A DNA stretch of 64,000 nt from NCBI RefSeq assembly GCF_000025885.1, contig NC_014011.1, positions 434,001 to 498,000 of the forward strand, in the 5' to 3' direction. A program made the translations under genes and the position numbers. The number at the start of each line of letters is the position of its first letter. Position 1 is the stretch's first letter. This DNA comes from Aminobacterium colombiense DSM 12261 (lineage in GTDB: Bacteria > Synergistota > Synergistia > Synergistales > Aminobacteriaceae). Positions 55,057 through 63,876 of the stretch are shown here, piece after piece. The notes under the pieces are model-generated. The model worked only from the letters and a program-made list of their open reading frames with translations. It was not told the DNA's origin and made no database searches.

Positions 55057-55100
55057 CGGCACTCAAAATCTGCCAGGCTAGATCTCGAAGGAGTTTTCAG
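55057..55100 (+). repeat. Degenerate copy of tRNA-Leu anticodon-to-T-arm region
   Basis: ACTCAAAATC followed by YGCCRGGC matches the anticodon loop and 3' stem of the tRNA-Leu gene at 43.58 kb (17 of about 19 positions). Weaker similarity continues through TCT..GGAGTT, resembling the variable/T arm. No acceptor stem or CCA follows, so it is not a functional tRNA. It could be the far attachment site of an element that integrated into tRNA-Leu. Confidence 0.5.
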
Positions 55101-55103
55101 TGT

Positions 55104-55147
55104 ACTCAACCCCCACCTGGGTAACCAGTGGGGGTTGAGTCTTTTTT
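55104..55147 (+). terminator. Strong terminator after the URO-D gene
   Basis: ACTCAACCCCCAC (55104-55116) pairs perfectly with GTGGGGGTTGAGT (55128-55140) across an 11-base loop, followed by CTTTTTT. Confidence 0.93.
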
Positions 55148-55854
55148 GCCAAAGTAAGCAGAACAAAACTCTGGCCTATCTACAAAATTTTTAATATTTT
55201 TTATTGACACAAAGATAAATCTTTTACACAATTCAGTAAATTAAACTGCTTTTAGTTCTAAATGATTTCTTATTGTTGATACAAAAGAAACTTGCAGAAC
55301 GAGAAAAAGAGTAAATGAGACACAGGCCAGAATTACCCTGTAAGAGGTAACCATGAGAGTTGGTATGGGTAATTAAGAATCTGAAGAGTTTGAGTATTTA
55401 GAGAAGCACCCTCCCTGAAGTATCAAGAGACCACGATGCAAGAAGTATATAGAGTACAACAAAGATTCAGAAGCTCTTAGATGTACCAGATATAAAGATC
55501 ATTGAGGGGTTCTGGTACGATGCTCTGATTTTGCTGTATGTAGACAGGTACAGGGATAATGCTCAGCGATATAGCTGGAGTGTAATGTTTTTTATGCAAA
55601 AATTACCGAATATTCCAACGAGAACGGCGATGGTAAGAGAGTATCAGAAGTAGCTTCGCTGAGGGTATGCTCATTGAAAGGTGGTTTCTTTCTGAAGTTT
55701 GTAGATATAAGCAAGATTAAATACGGGATAAAATCTGCTGGTTCCCCCTCTGATTTCGCGCTATATAGTGTGTAATCAGCAAAAATAAAATGAGGAGGTA
55801 CATATAAACACAGGTTTCAGAGAATATCGAGTTAATTTGAAGGAGGCGATTTCG
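55148..55854 (+). other. Decayed region, no intact gene
   Basis: About 700 bases without an intact frame. Two plus-strand open stretches look like former coding sequence. One, near 55.46-55.65 kb, reads KIQKLLDVPDIKIIEGFWYD and ends VREYQK. The other, in another frame near 55.59-55.77 kb, includes NVFYAKITEYSNENGDGK and ends KYGIKSAGSPSDFALYSV. They overlap, suggesting frameshifts in one ancestral gene, perhaps a mobile-element gene. TTGACA-17-CACAAT at 55204-55232 is a possible weak promoter. The family is not recognised. Confidence 0.4.
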
Positions 55855-56922
55855 ATGAAATGCAGAAGTTTGATTGCATTGAGAGTAGCTGTAGCAGTGT
55901 TTGTAGGTCTGATAGTTATTGGTTGTCCTTCGCAAGCCATAGCGAAGCCGTCAGAGGTGATCAACTGGAAATTTCAGAGCCACCATACACCTGGAGCCCT
56001 TTCAACTGAATATGTCATTCCTCCTTTTATCGAACGGGTACGTGAGATGTCTGGCGGGAGGCTAAATATTACCTTGCACTACGCTGGAGAACTTGTAGAC
56101 TACCAAGAGGTATTTCCTTCCTTACAGGCAAATATGATCCAAATGGCCAATACTAGCGGGTTGTTTTGGAGAGGTTCCATACCTGTAGGCTGGCTACAGT
56201 CGGGCAATTTGCCCCCCTTCGTCTGCCGGAGCAACGATGAATTTAACGAACTATACCATCGCAGGGGAATCGATGCTCTGATAAGAGAGGGCTTAGCTGA
56301 GCAGGGCATCCACTTCCTGGGTAATCATAATGTAGGAAACACGTACTTCTGGAGCAAAAAACCTATAAACTCAGTGGATGACCTTAAAGGGTTCAAGGTA
56401 AGGTTCTTTGGTTCCATGTCGGACACAATGGAACACTTTGGGGCCGCACCGGTTATGCTCCCTCATCCAGAGACCTATACGGCTATTGCTATGGGAACTC
56501 TTGACGGCAGTGGCACCGCTTGGTGGCTATATCGTGACCTCAAGCTCCATGAAGTATGTCCATATTTTATAGGTCCCGCGTGGCAAACTCCCCAGGGGAT
56601 GGAGCTCTGGGTATCCAAAAAGGCTTGGGATGCTTTGCCAGATGATCTGAAGGCTATTGTTGAAACAGCTGCCGTTGCTTTTACAAAAGATTATGCCGAT
56701 ATCTGTTGGATGCAGGAGCGAGAGATGTTTAACAAGTCCTTCCCCGAGTGGGGAACCACCTACATAGAATGGGGCAAGGAAGATATAGACAGAATAACTA
56801 ATGAGTTCTCGTTGCCATATTTAGATAAAATCGCCAAGGAAATTGGGCCAAAAGATCCAAGAGTTGTTAAGGGAATCGAGATTATTAAACAGTTTATGAA
56901 GGATTACGGCTACATAGATTAA
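55855..56922 (+). CDS. DctP-type TRAP transporter, solute-binding protein
   Basis: A 355-residue periplasmic TRAP binding protein. The signal peptide is MKCRSLIALRVAVAVFVGLIVIG with cleavage near the QAIA stretch. Family features are KFQSHHTPGALSTEY, MSGGRLNITLHYAGEL, KPINSVDDLKGFKVRF and ALPDDLKAIVETAAVA. Carboxylate ligands are typical; aromatic residues around the pocket (WWLYRDLK) hint at a larger organic acid. AAGGAGGCG precedes ATG 55855; the ATG at 55837 overlaps that site. It is the first of three transporter genes. Confidence 0.93.
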   Translation: MKCRSLIALRVAVAVFVGLIVIGCPSQAIAKPSEVINWKFQSHHTPGALSTEYVIPPFIERVREMSGGRLNITLHYAGELVDYQEVFPSLQANMIQMANTSGLFWRGSIPVGWLQSGNLPPFVCRSNDEFNELYHRRGIDALIREGLAEQGIHFLGNHNVGNTYFWSKKPINSVDDLKGFKVRFFGSMSDTMEHFGAAPVMLPHPETYTAIAMGTLDGSGTAWWLYRDLKLHEVCPYFIGPAWQTPQGMELWVSKKAWDALPDDLKAIVETAAVAFTKDYADICWMQEREMFNKSFPEWGTTYIEWGKEDIDRITNEFSLPYLDKIAKEIGPKDPRVVKGIEIIKQFMKDYGYID

Positions 56923-56986
56923 GACAATTATTCAGCGGGGATTAACATCTTATTTGTTAATGTGAATGCCCAATGAGGTGAGGCGA

Positions 56987-57532
56987 TTGAGTTTTTTAAA
57001 AACATTTATAATATTCGTTGATAATCTGAATGATTGGATGGGCAAGATTTTGGGCTTTCTTATCTATCCGACAATGTTCATATTGGTGTACGAGGTGATA
57101 ATGAGGTATGCATTTAATAAACCTACGATCTGGGCTCACGATACTTCCTGCATGCTTTACGGAGCGCACTTTATTCTTGGGGGAGCCTATGCCCTTCGTT
57201 GGGGGGCATTTGTCAATGTAGAGGTGTTCTATCAGCGCTTCTCGCTTCGGACAAAAGCAGTAGTCGATCTGGTTACCTGGATGCTGTTCTACGCATTTGT
57301 GGGCATCTTGCTTTGGAAAAGCGTGCCTTGGGCTTGGGCAAGCGTGATGGTGCAGGAATACTCCAATAGCCCTTGGGGGCCCCCAGTCTGGCCAATTAAA
57401 CTTACCATACCAGTGGCAGCCACCCTTGTGTTACTTCAGGGATTAACCAAAACCATCAAAGATTTCTATATAGCCGTGACCGGTCGCGAGCTATTTGCCG
57501 GAGTCGCCACCGAAGTTACTGAAGACAACTGA
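56987..57532 (+). CDS. DctQ-type TRAP transporter, small permease
   Basis: A 181-residue four-helix membrane protein of the DctQ type, which pairs with the large permease downstream. Helices lie at ~20-40, ~60-80, ~98-118 and ~143-163; EVIMRYAFNKPTIWAHD is the typical first-loop block. I prefer TTG 56987 (MSFLKTFIIF), which follows GAGGTGAGG, over ATG 56966, which has no site. The DctM gene starts ten bases after its stop. Confidence 0.9.
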   Translation: MSFLKTFIIFVDNLNDWMGKILGFLIYPTMFILVYEVIMRYAFNKPTIWAHDTSCMLYGAHFILGGAYALRWGAFVNVEVFYQRFSLRTKAVVDLVTWMLFYAFVGILLWKSVPWAWASVMVQEYSNSPWGPPVWPIKLTIPVAATLVLLQGLTKTIKDFYIAVTGRELFAGVATEVTEDN

Positions 57533-57541
57533 GGTGATACT

Positions 57542-58843
57542 ATGGGTATAGGGCTTATTTCGATTCTCCTATTTGGCAGCATGCTTCTTTTTTTGGGGCT
57601 AGGACTTCCTGTAGCCTTTGTTCTTGGAGGACTAGCCGCCATTTTTTGGGGACCTGAATCTTTCTTTATTATTGTTGCTAGAACTTATTCAATGATGTCG
57701 ACCACTACTTTGGTAGCTTGTCCCCTTTTCGTGTTGATGGCAGCAGTATTGGAACAGTCTGGTGTAGCCGAGGATATGTATGAGATGATGTATCGCTGGA
57801 TGGGATCCTTGAAAGGCGGGTTGGCAGTTGGTACTGTAATAGTCTGCACCCTATTGGCCGCCATGTCGGGGATTGCCTCTACAGGTGTGGTGGTTATGGG
57901 TGTTATGGCCCTTCCCGCCATGCTTAAAAGGGGATATGATAAGTCATTGGCGGTTGGCTGTATCTTGGCAGGAGGGGTTTTGGGCCCCCTCATACCTCCC
58001 AGCATAGTATTGGTTCTTTATGGAACTATCGCCCAAGTATCGATAGGCGGGCTCTTTGCTGGGGGGATGAGCGCAGGGTTGCTCTGTTCCTCCCTGATCA
58101 TTGTTTATATATTGATAAGATGCTACTTGAATCCAAGCTTAGGTCCTCCTATACCCTATGAAGAGCGAACTAACTGGGAGGCAAAAATGACATCCCTTAA
58201 AGGCATAATTCTTCCTTTTTTACTAATAGTTTCTGTTCTGGGCTCAATTTACACTGGTATTGCTACTCCAACTGAGGCTGCCGCTGTAGGTGCGTTTGGT
58301 GCCATGGTATGTAGCGCTATCCACCGTCGCTTGAATTGGCAATTAATCAGAAACTCAGCCTACGCAACTATAAAAATCCAGGGATTTATGATGTGGATTT
58401 TGTTTTCCGCCCAAGCCTTCGCTTCTGTATACATGGGAATGGGTGCCTCCAGGTTGGTTATAGGGCTGGTTGAGAAATACGAGATCGGCTGGTGGACTAT
58501 GTTGATAGCCATACAGATTGTTTGGTTTGCATTGGGCTTCGTGATTGATGCATGGAGCATCTTGATGATTACAGCTCCTATCATTCTCCCCCTTCTTCCC
58601 ATTTATGGCTTTAACCCTTTGTGGTTAGGTGTTCTTTACGCTGTAAATACACAGACAGGTTACCTTACACCACCCTTTGGCACCATGTTGTTTATGATGA
58701 AAGGAATTGCTCCAAAGAGTGTAACTATGTCAGATATTTATAGCTCCGTTGTACCTTTTGTCATAACTCAATTGGTCACTTTAGCCCTTTGTATAACATT
58801 TCCTAAATTAATTACTTGGCTTCCCGAGGTTCTTTTTGGATAA
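57542..58843 (+). CDS. DctM-type TRAP transporter, large permease
   Basis: A 433-residue permease with about 12 helices that carries substrate and sodium. Family blocks are FGSMLLFLGLGLPVAFVLGGL, AAMSGIASTGVVVMGVMALP, GPLIPPSIVLVLYGTIAQVSIGGLF, GIATPTEAAAVGAFGA and TGYLTPPFGTMLF. GAGGTGAT precedes ATG 57542. A hairpin follows the stop. The URO-D/GntR pair upstream may belong to the same pathway, but a terminator and ~800 bases separate them. Confidence 0.95.
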   Translation: MGIGLISILLFGSMLLFLGLGLPVAFVLGGLAAIFWGPESFFIIVARTYSMMSTTTLVACPLFVLMAAVLEQSGVAEDMYEMMYRWMGSLKGGLAVGTVIVCTLLAAMSGIASTGVVVMGVMALPAMLKRGYDKSLAVGCILAGGVLGPLIPPSIVLVLYGTIAQVSIGGLFAGGMSAGLLCSSLIIVYILIRCYLNPSLGPPIPYEERTNWEAKMTSLKGIILPFLLIVSVLGSIYTGIATPTEAAAVGAFGAMVCSAIHRRLNWQLIRNSAYATIKIQGFMMWILFSAQAFASVYMGMGASRLVIGLVEKYEIGWWTMLIAIQIVWFALGFVIDAWSILMITAPIILPLLPIYGFNPLWLGVLYAVNTQTGYLTPPFGTMLFMMKGIAPKSVTMSDIYSSVVPFVITQLVTLALCITFPKLITWLPEVLFG

Positions 58844-58866
58844 TACAGAAAAATAGATAGTTGATG

Positions 58867-58899
58867 TGACGGGGCTTGCTATAGTTGTAGGCCCCGTCA
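58867..58899 (+). terminator. Hairpin after the TRAP operon
   Basis: TGACGGGGC pairs perfectly with GCCCCGTCA across a 15-base loop, 24 bases after the dctM-like stop. There is no T run, so it may be a processing or rho-dependent end. The following ~190 bases show no gene. Confidence 0.45.
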
Positions 58900-59094
58900 G
58901 TCCACCGTACTTTGAAGAAGTATTATCCATTCATTGTAATGGTGAGGCGTAAGCATCCGAGTTGAACCGTCGATATTAGAACATGCAAAAGCGGCGATAG
59001 TAAAAGGTTCTTCCTGGCTTAACTTTAGCAATTCGAATAACTTGCGTAGGTAAAAGTCAAAAGAACATGAGACGAAGAGAGAGGAGAGAAAGGT

Positions 59095-59685
59095 ATGGAA
59101 TTGATTTTAATTTTGACTTTAGCGGTGGTTATAGTTGCGGTTTTTATGGGAAAGCGCCAAGCGGAGGCTCATTGCGACACCCTTTCGGGGCCTGTTATAA
59201 AAGCGGCTCTGATTGCTTTTGAGCAGCAGGATGTGGCGCCGGTTCTGAAATGGATTCGCCCCGAAGATGAGCCGGAGATACGAGAAGCTTTCGACCTTTC
59301 CTGTTATGTTAGAAACCTGGGTCCCGATGCCAGAAAATTGGCCGAGAGGGCGTTTTTTGAAACTTTGATCAGGGTGCATAGGATGGGAGAAGGAGCGTCC
59401 TACGAGGGAATTAAGCCTGATAGCAGTGTGCCTCCTGTTGTTGCAAAGGCTGATGAAGCTCTCGAGTCAGGCGATGTTTCAGATTTGGCAAATCGTATTT
59501 CTAACCACGTTAAACAGACAGTTGAGAAGCGGTTCCAGCATGCATGGGAGAAAAAACAGAGTGCCGAAGAATCACCAGAGAAGGGAAGGGACTTTGTAAA
59601 AGCCTATATATCCTTCGTTCATTATGTGGAGGGAATCCATGCCATGACTATGAAAGGGCACGCACATGGTGAACATCATCACTGA
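59095..59685 (+). CDS. DUF6448-like protein with a His-rich tail
   Basis: A 196-residue protein with an N-terminal hydrophobic segment (MELILILTLAVVIVAVFMG) that may anchor or export it. The following AEAHCDTLSGPVIKAALIAFE matches the start of DUF6448-type proteins (AHCDTxxGPV). The body is helical and charged, with late His residues in YISFVHYVEGIHAMTMKGH. The C-terminus is GHAHGEHHH, a probable metal-binding tail. No enzyme is known for the family. GAGAGGAG precedes ATG 59095. It lies between the TRAP operon and methionine gamma-lyase. Confidence 0.75.
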   Translation: MELILILTLAVVIVAVFMGKRQAEAHCDTLSGPVIKAALIAFEQQDVAPVLKWIRPEDEPEIREAFDLSCYVRNLGPDARKLAERAFFETLIRVHRMGEGASYEGIKPDSSVPPVVAKADEALESGDVSDLANRISNHVKQTVEKRFQHAWEKKQSAEESPEKGRDFVKAYISFVHYVEGIHAMTMKGHAHGEHHH

Positions 59686-59760
59686 GTAGGGTAGGTGAAA
59701 CTTCCGCACTTTGATGTCATAATAATAGGCAAATACAAAGCGTATCAAGGAGGAGTGCAT

Positions 59761-60939
59761 ATGTCATACCGTTTTGATACTCAGTGTGTTCATTTGGGAA
59801 CTCACCCTGATCCAATCACTGGAGCCCTTTCCACCCCTATTTACCAGACATCTACTTTCGCTTTCCATAACGCAGATGAAGGAGCTCGTAGGTTTAAGGG
59901 TGAGGAAGAGGGCTACATTTACACCCGCTTAGGAAATCCTAACCACACAGCCGTTGAAGAAAAGATAGCAGCCCTTGAAGGCGGGGAAGCCGCCGCGGTT
60001 GCAGCGTCAGGCATGGGAGCCATTGCTTCTGTTATGTGGACTGCCCTTTCTGCTGGAGACCATGTTATCGCTGCTAAATCTCTTTATGGATGTACTCACG
60101 CCCTGATGAACCACCAGTTCCCCCGTTTTGGCATGGAAGCTACCTTTATGGACTTAAAAGACCTTGCCGCAGTGAAAGCTGCTATGAGGCCCAATACCCG
60201 GATGATCTATTGCGAATCCCCAGCGAACCCCACCATGGAAATTGCCGATCTCGAGGGGCTGGCTCGCATCGCTCATGAAGGAAACGCCATTCTTGTAGTA
60301 GATAACACTTACTGTACTCCTGTTATTCAGCGTCCTCTTGAGTTTGGGGCTGATGTGGTGGTCCATTCTGCTACAAAGTATCTCAATGGTCACGGAGACA
60401 TTATCGCTGGAGTTATTGTGGGGAGTAAGGAGTTCATTGGGCGTATCAAACTGGAAGGGCTCAAAGATCTTACCGGGGCGACATTATCTCCCTTTGATTC
60501 CTATCTCTTGCTTCGTGGGATGAAGACCCTGCACATTCGTGTACCCAGACACTGCGAAACGGCTCTTAAAGTGGCTCGCTTCCTGAACGGTTGCCCTGAA
60601 GTAGAAAAGGTCTGGTATCCCGGCCTTGATGATTTTCCTCAGAGAGAACTCGCCGATAAACAGATGAAATATTATGGAGCAATGATTGCTATGGAACTGA
60701 AAGGCGGATACGAGGCAGGGAAGAAATTCATTAACAGCACAAAGCTCTGGACCTTGGCTGTAAGCCTTGGCGATGCGGAATCTCTTGTTCAGCACCCTGC
60801 ATCTATGACCCATTCGGCTCTCAGCGATGAGGAGTTGGAAAAAGCTGGCATCTCAAAGGGACTGGTTCGGCTTTCAGTAGGTCTTGAAGATGTTGAGGAC
60901 CTGATTGACGATCTGAAAGAGGCTTTTGCTGTTATGTAA
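59761..60939 (+). CDS. megL: Methionine gamma-lyase (PLP enzyme)
   Basis: A 392-residue Cys/Met metabolism PLP enzyme. PLP Lys206 lies in VVHSATKYLNGHGD, and STPIYQTSTFAFHNADEGARRF is the N-terminal signature. The SLYGCTHAL motif has Cys111 at the position that typifies methionine gamma-lyases over cystathionine synthases/lyases. The expected reaction converts methionine to methanethiol, 2-oxobutyrate and ammonia, giving fermentable 2-oxobutyrate. AGGAGGAGTGC precedes ATG 59761; an upstream frame to 59695 is not needed. Confidence 0.9.
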   Translation: MSYRFDTQCVHLGTHPDPITGALSTPIYQTSTFAFHNADEGARRFKGEEEGYIYTRLGNPNHTAVEEKIAALEGGEAAAVAASGMGAIASVMWTALSAGDHVIAAKSLYGCTHALMNHQFPRFGMEATFMDLKDLAAVKAAMRPNTRMIYCESPANPTMEIADLEGLARIAHEGNAILVVDNTYCTPVIQRPLEFGADVVVHSATKYLNGHGDIIAGVIVGSKEFIGRIKLEGLKDLTGATLSPFDSYLLLRGMKTLHIRVPRHCETALKVARFLNGCPEVEKVWYPGLDDFPQRELADKQMKYYGAMIAMELKGGYEAGKKFINSTKLWTLAVSLGDAESLVQHPASMTHSALSDEELEKAGISKGLVRLSVGLEDVEDLIDDLKEAFAVM

Positions 60940-60987
60940 TAATAAGGACTTTTTCCCCAGTTCGATAACAAACTACTTATGCCACTC

Positions 60988-61017
60988 TTGACTTATAGGC
61001 TGCGTATCACGTAAAAT
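60988..61017 (+). promoter_or_regulatory. Promoter of a candidate small RNA
   Basis: TTGACT (60988-60993), an 18-base spacer and TAAAAT (61012-61017). Each box is one base from consensus. It is followed ~60-110 bases later by a strong intrinsic terminator and no reading frame. Confidence 0.6.
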
Positions 61018-61023
61018 TTCCTT

Positions 61024-61124
61024 ACAAGATCAGGCGGCTTTTAGTGCGGCCGGGCCTCTTTTGAGGCAGTGGGATTTCAAGACTCGCGGGACTTAGCGAA
61101 AGCTAGGCTTGCGGGTCTTTTTTT
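61024..61124 (+). ncRNA. Candidate small RNA or leader, ~100 bases
   Basis: A promoter-to-terminator unit in the megL/ATPase gap. Internal hairpin GCCTC-TTTT-GAGGC lies at ~61054-61067. The terminator stem is unusually long: GACTCGCGGG (61081-61090) pairs with CTTGCGGGTC (61108-61117), and the inner CTTAGC-GAAA-GCTAGG is capped by a GNRA tetraloop, followed by seven T. No coding frame is evident. It may be an independent small RNA, a 3' end for megL, or an attenuating leader of the P-type ATPase gene, which starts 62 bases later. I recognise no Rfam family. Confidence 0.5.
61081..61124 (+). terminator. Strong intrinsic terminator with GAAA tetraloop
   Basis: A 16-bp stem with one bulged A, GAAA loop at 61098-61101, and TTTTTTT at 61118-61124. 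Confidence 0.93.
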
Positions 61125-61185
61125 GTACCTTAAATTGTGTTTCAAGATCTCTAATATGAAAAAGCTATGAAAGCGAGGAGATGTT

Positions 61186-63786
61186 TTGAGTCCCAGCAAG
61201 GATATTTTCGATGCGGCTCAGGTTCCAGGTCTTGATGAAGAAGAGGCAACCCGTCGTCATATTGAGGAGGGACCGAATGAACTCCCCTCGACTAAGAAAA
61301 ACAACATATTTAACATTGCCATTGAAGTAGCCCAAGAGCCAATGTTTCTTCTCCTTGTTGCCTGTGGCTCCCTTTATCTGATTCTCGGCGAGCTCCGGGA
61401 AGCGGCAATGTTGCTGGGCTTTGTCTTTCTGGTTATGGGCATAACTATTGTTCAGGAGAGAAAAACGGAGCGGGCTCTCGAAGCTCTCCGCGATTTATCG
61501 AGTCCGCGAGCTCTTGTGATAAGGGGAAGAGCTCAGCGTCGAATTCCAGGGCGGGAGGTAGTTCGCGGAGATATCATAGTGGTTTCTGAAGGAGACCGTA
61601 TCCCAGCAGATGCTCGTTTGTTCGCGGCCGTGAATTTATCTGTAGATGAATCCATGTTGACTGGGGAATCAGTTGCCGTGAGGAAGCGGCCTTTGGAGGA
61701 GGCCGATGTTCAGAGAAGACCTGGAGGAGAAGACTCTCCGTATATTTATTCAGGAAGTCTTGTCGTAAATGGCAAGGGTATTGCCGAGGTAATAGGAATA
61801 GGTTTCCAAACCGAAATGGGAAAGATCGGCAAGGCCCTCCAGACATTGAAAGAAGAAGAAACACTTCTTAAGAAGGAGACGGAACGGATCGTAAAGATAT
61901 TTTCAGTTTTGGGAATAGGATTGTGTTTTCTCTTGGTTCTGATTTATGGGCTGACTCGAGGTAACTGGCTGGAGGGTTTGCTAGCAGGTATAGCCCTGGC
62001 CATGGCAATCCTTCCTGAGGAATTTCCAGTTGTTCTTACCATCTTCCTAGCCATGGGGGCTTGGCGAATTTCACAAAAGGGTGTTCTTACAAGGAGGATT
62101 CCCGCCGTAGAGACTTTAGGGGCAGCTACTGTCCTATGCGTAGATAAAACAGGAACCCTTACACTGAACCAGATGAAAGTGGGCGCTCTTTGCTCGGATG
62201 GGATTTCAAAAGATCTTCAAGAAAGAAGGGAAACTTTGCCGGAAGAGCTTCACGCACTATTGGAATACGCTATTCTCGCCAGCCAAAAAGACCCCTTTGA
62301 CCCAATGGAAAAAGCCATCCTTAAAGCGGGAGACGACCTATTGAAGGGAACGGAACATTTACACTATGGGTGGTCCCTTGTTCGAGAATATGCACTTACG
62401 CCGGAGCTTCTTGCCATGTCAAACGTTTGGTGTTCCCCCGAAAGGAAGGACTGGATAATAGCGGCAAAAGGGGCTCCAGAAGCAATCATGGACTTATGCC
62501 ACTTGGATCCATCGATTGTCGAGCAAGTGGAGTCCAGAATTCTTCTCCTTGCGGATAATGGGCTCAGAGTACTTGGTATTGCGAGGGCCAAATTTTCTTC
62601 GGAAGAAGATTTGCCGATAGGGCAACATGATTTCAAATTTGAATTTATTGGTCTTGTGGGGCTGCTTGATCCGGTTCGCCCTGACGTTCCCAAAGCAATT
62701 CAGGAATGTTATGCCGCTGGTATTCGTACCATAATGATTACTGGAGACTACCCTGGCACGGCCAGAAATATCGCTCGAGCAATAGGGCTAAATTCACCAG
62801 ACCTGGTTATTACTGGGCAGGAACTAGACTCTTTGGATGAAATTACTCTCCGAGAAAAGATCCAGACTGTCAATGTTTTTGCCCGGGTTATCCCAGAACA
62901 GAAACTGCGCATCGTAGAAGCTCTTAAGGCGAATGGAGAAATAACGGCAATGACGGGAGACGGTGTTAATGATGCTCCTGCGTTGAAAAGTGCCCATATC
63001 GGGATAGCGATGGGAGGTAGAGGGACAGATGTTGCTAGGGAATCAGCGGGCCTTGTCCTCGTAGACGACGCTTTCTCTTCTATTGCCAAAGCGGTTCGCA
63101 TGGGACGACGCATATTCGATAATATCCGTAAGGCCTTGGCTTTTGTTGTTGCCGTACACGTGCCTATTGCCGGCATGTCTCTCTTGCCGGTGTTCTTTTC
63201 GGATTGGCCGATGGTTCTGCTTCCTGTCCATATAGTCTTTCTAGAACTAATTATCGACCCAACTTGCTCGGTAGTATTCGAGGCCGAGGAGGAGGAAGAG
63301 GATGTAATGCAGAGACTTCCGCGAGATCGTTCAAAGCCGCTTTTTGACATAAGAACCGTTTTGTTTGCCCTTTTTCAAGGGTTCAGTATCCTTTGTGTTG
63401 TAGCTCTTGTTTTTACAAGTTACATTAAGGCAGGGTCTTCTCCAGATAGAGCAAGGGCTCTGGCTTTTTCAACCCTTGTTTTTTCGAATCTTGCACTTAT
63501 ACTGACGAATCGCTCCTGGACAAAAAACGCATGGGCGTTGCTCAAGATTCCCAACAGAGCTTTCTGGAGTGTTCTGGTTGGATCGATCCTTTTTCTAGCC
63601 GCTTCTTTTGCTGTCGGGCCGTTGAAAGCAGTCTTCAAGTTTGAAACCCTCAGCGCGATGGAATTCGCTAAATGTTTCGGACTAGGCTTGGCTCTATTAT
63701 TATGGTTTGAATTGATCAAGACCCTATTCGAGGAATTATGGAACATTCATAGTCGAAAAAAGCATGAGCGGCTCCTAAATCGTTAG
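61186..63786 (+). CDS. P-type cation-transporting ATPase (P2-like)
   Basis: An 866-residue P-type ATPase. An N-terminal cation-ATPase region (VPGLDEEEATRRHIEEGPNELPS) precedes about ten helices. The actuator has MLTGESVAV; the phosphorylated Asp320 is in CVDKTGTLTLNQM; the nucleotide domain has KGAPEAIM; the hinge is MTGDGVNDAPALKSAHIGIAMG. The M4 ion-site motif is PEEFP (~277-281) rather than PEGLP of Ca2+ pumps, and M6 reads HIVFLELIIDP. The ion is uncertain: Ca2+ or another cation. It starts at TTG 61186 after GAGGAG. A long hairpin follows the stop. Confidence 0.92.
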   Translation: MSPSKDIFDAAQVPGLDEEEATRRHIEEGPNELPSTKKNNIFNIAIEVAQEPMFLLLVACGSLYLILGELREAAMLLGFVFLVMGITIVQERKTERALEALRDLSSPRALVIRGRAQRRIPGREVVRGDIIVVSEGDRIPADARLFAAVNLSVDESMLTGESVAVRKRPLEEADVQRRPGGEDSPYIYSGSLVVNGKGIAEVIGIGFQTEMGKIGKALQTLKEEETLLKKETERIVKIFSVLGIGLCFLLVLIYGLTRGNWLEGLLAGIALAMAILPEEFPVVLTIFLAMGAWRISQKGVLTRRIPAVETLGAATVLCVDKTGTLTLNQMKVGALCSDGISKDLQERRETLPEELHALLEYAILASQKDPFDPMEKAILKAGDDLLKGTEHLHYGWSLVREYALTPELLAMSNVWCSPERKDWIIAAKGAPEAIMDLCHLDPSIVEQVESRILLLADNGLRVLGIARAKFSSEEDLPIGQHDFKFEFIGLVGLLDPVRPDVPKAIQECYAAGIRTIMITGDYPGTARNIARAIGLNSPDLVITGQELDSLDEITLREKIQTVNVFARVIPEQKLRIVEALKANGEITAMTGDGVNDAPALKSAHIGIAMGGRGTDVARESAGLVLVDDAFSSIAKAVRMGRRIFDNIRKALAFVVAVHVPIAGMSLLPVFFSDWPMVLLPVHIVFLELIIDPTCSVVFEAEEEEEDVMQRLPRDRSKPLFDIRTVLFALFQGFSILCVVALVFTSYIKAGSSPDRARALAFSTLVFSNLALILTNRSWTKNAWALLKIPNRAFWSVLVGSILFLAASFAVGPLKAVFKFETLSAMEFAKCFGLGLALLLWFELIKTLFEELWNIHSRKKHERLLNR

Positions 63787-63830
63787 CATTAAGATCGTAG
63801 TACTTCTTTCCCATACCTGTTGCAGGTTGA

Positions 63831-63868
63831 AAGAGGGGCTCCCGTATATCGGGAGCCCCTCTTCTTAT
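63831..63868. terminator. Bidirectional terminator, 14-bp perfect stem
   Basis: AAGAGGGGCTCCCG (63831-63844) and CGGGAGCCCCTCTT (63850-63863) around TATAT, between the convergent ATPase gene and a leftward gene end. Confidence 0.9.
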
Positions 63869-63876
63869 GGATAGCT

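Noticed and set aside
60940-61185. Metal or S-adenosylmethionine riboswitch upstream of the P-type ATPase
   Set aside because: I could not find conserved cores of yybP-ykoY, NiCo, M-box or SAM classes; only a generic hairpin unit is supported.
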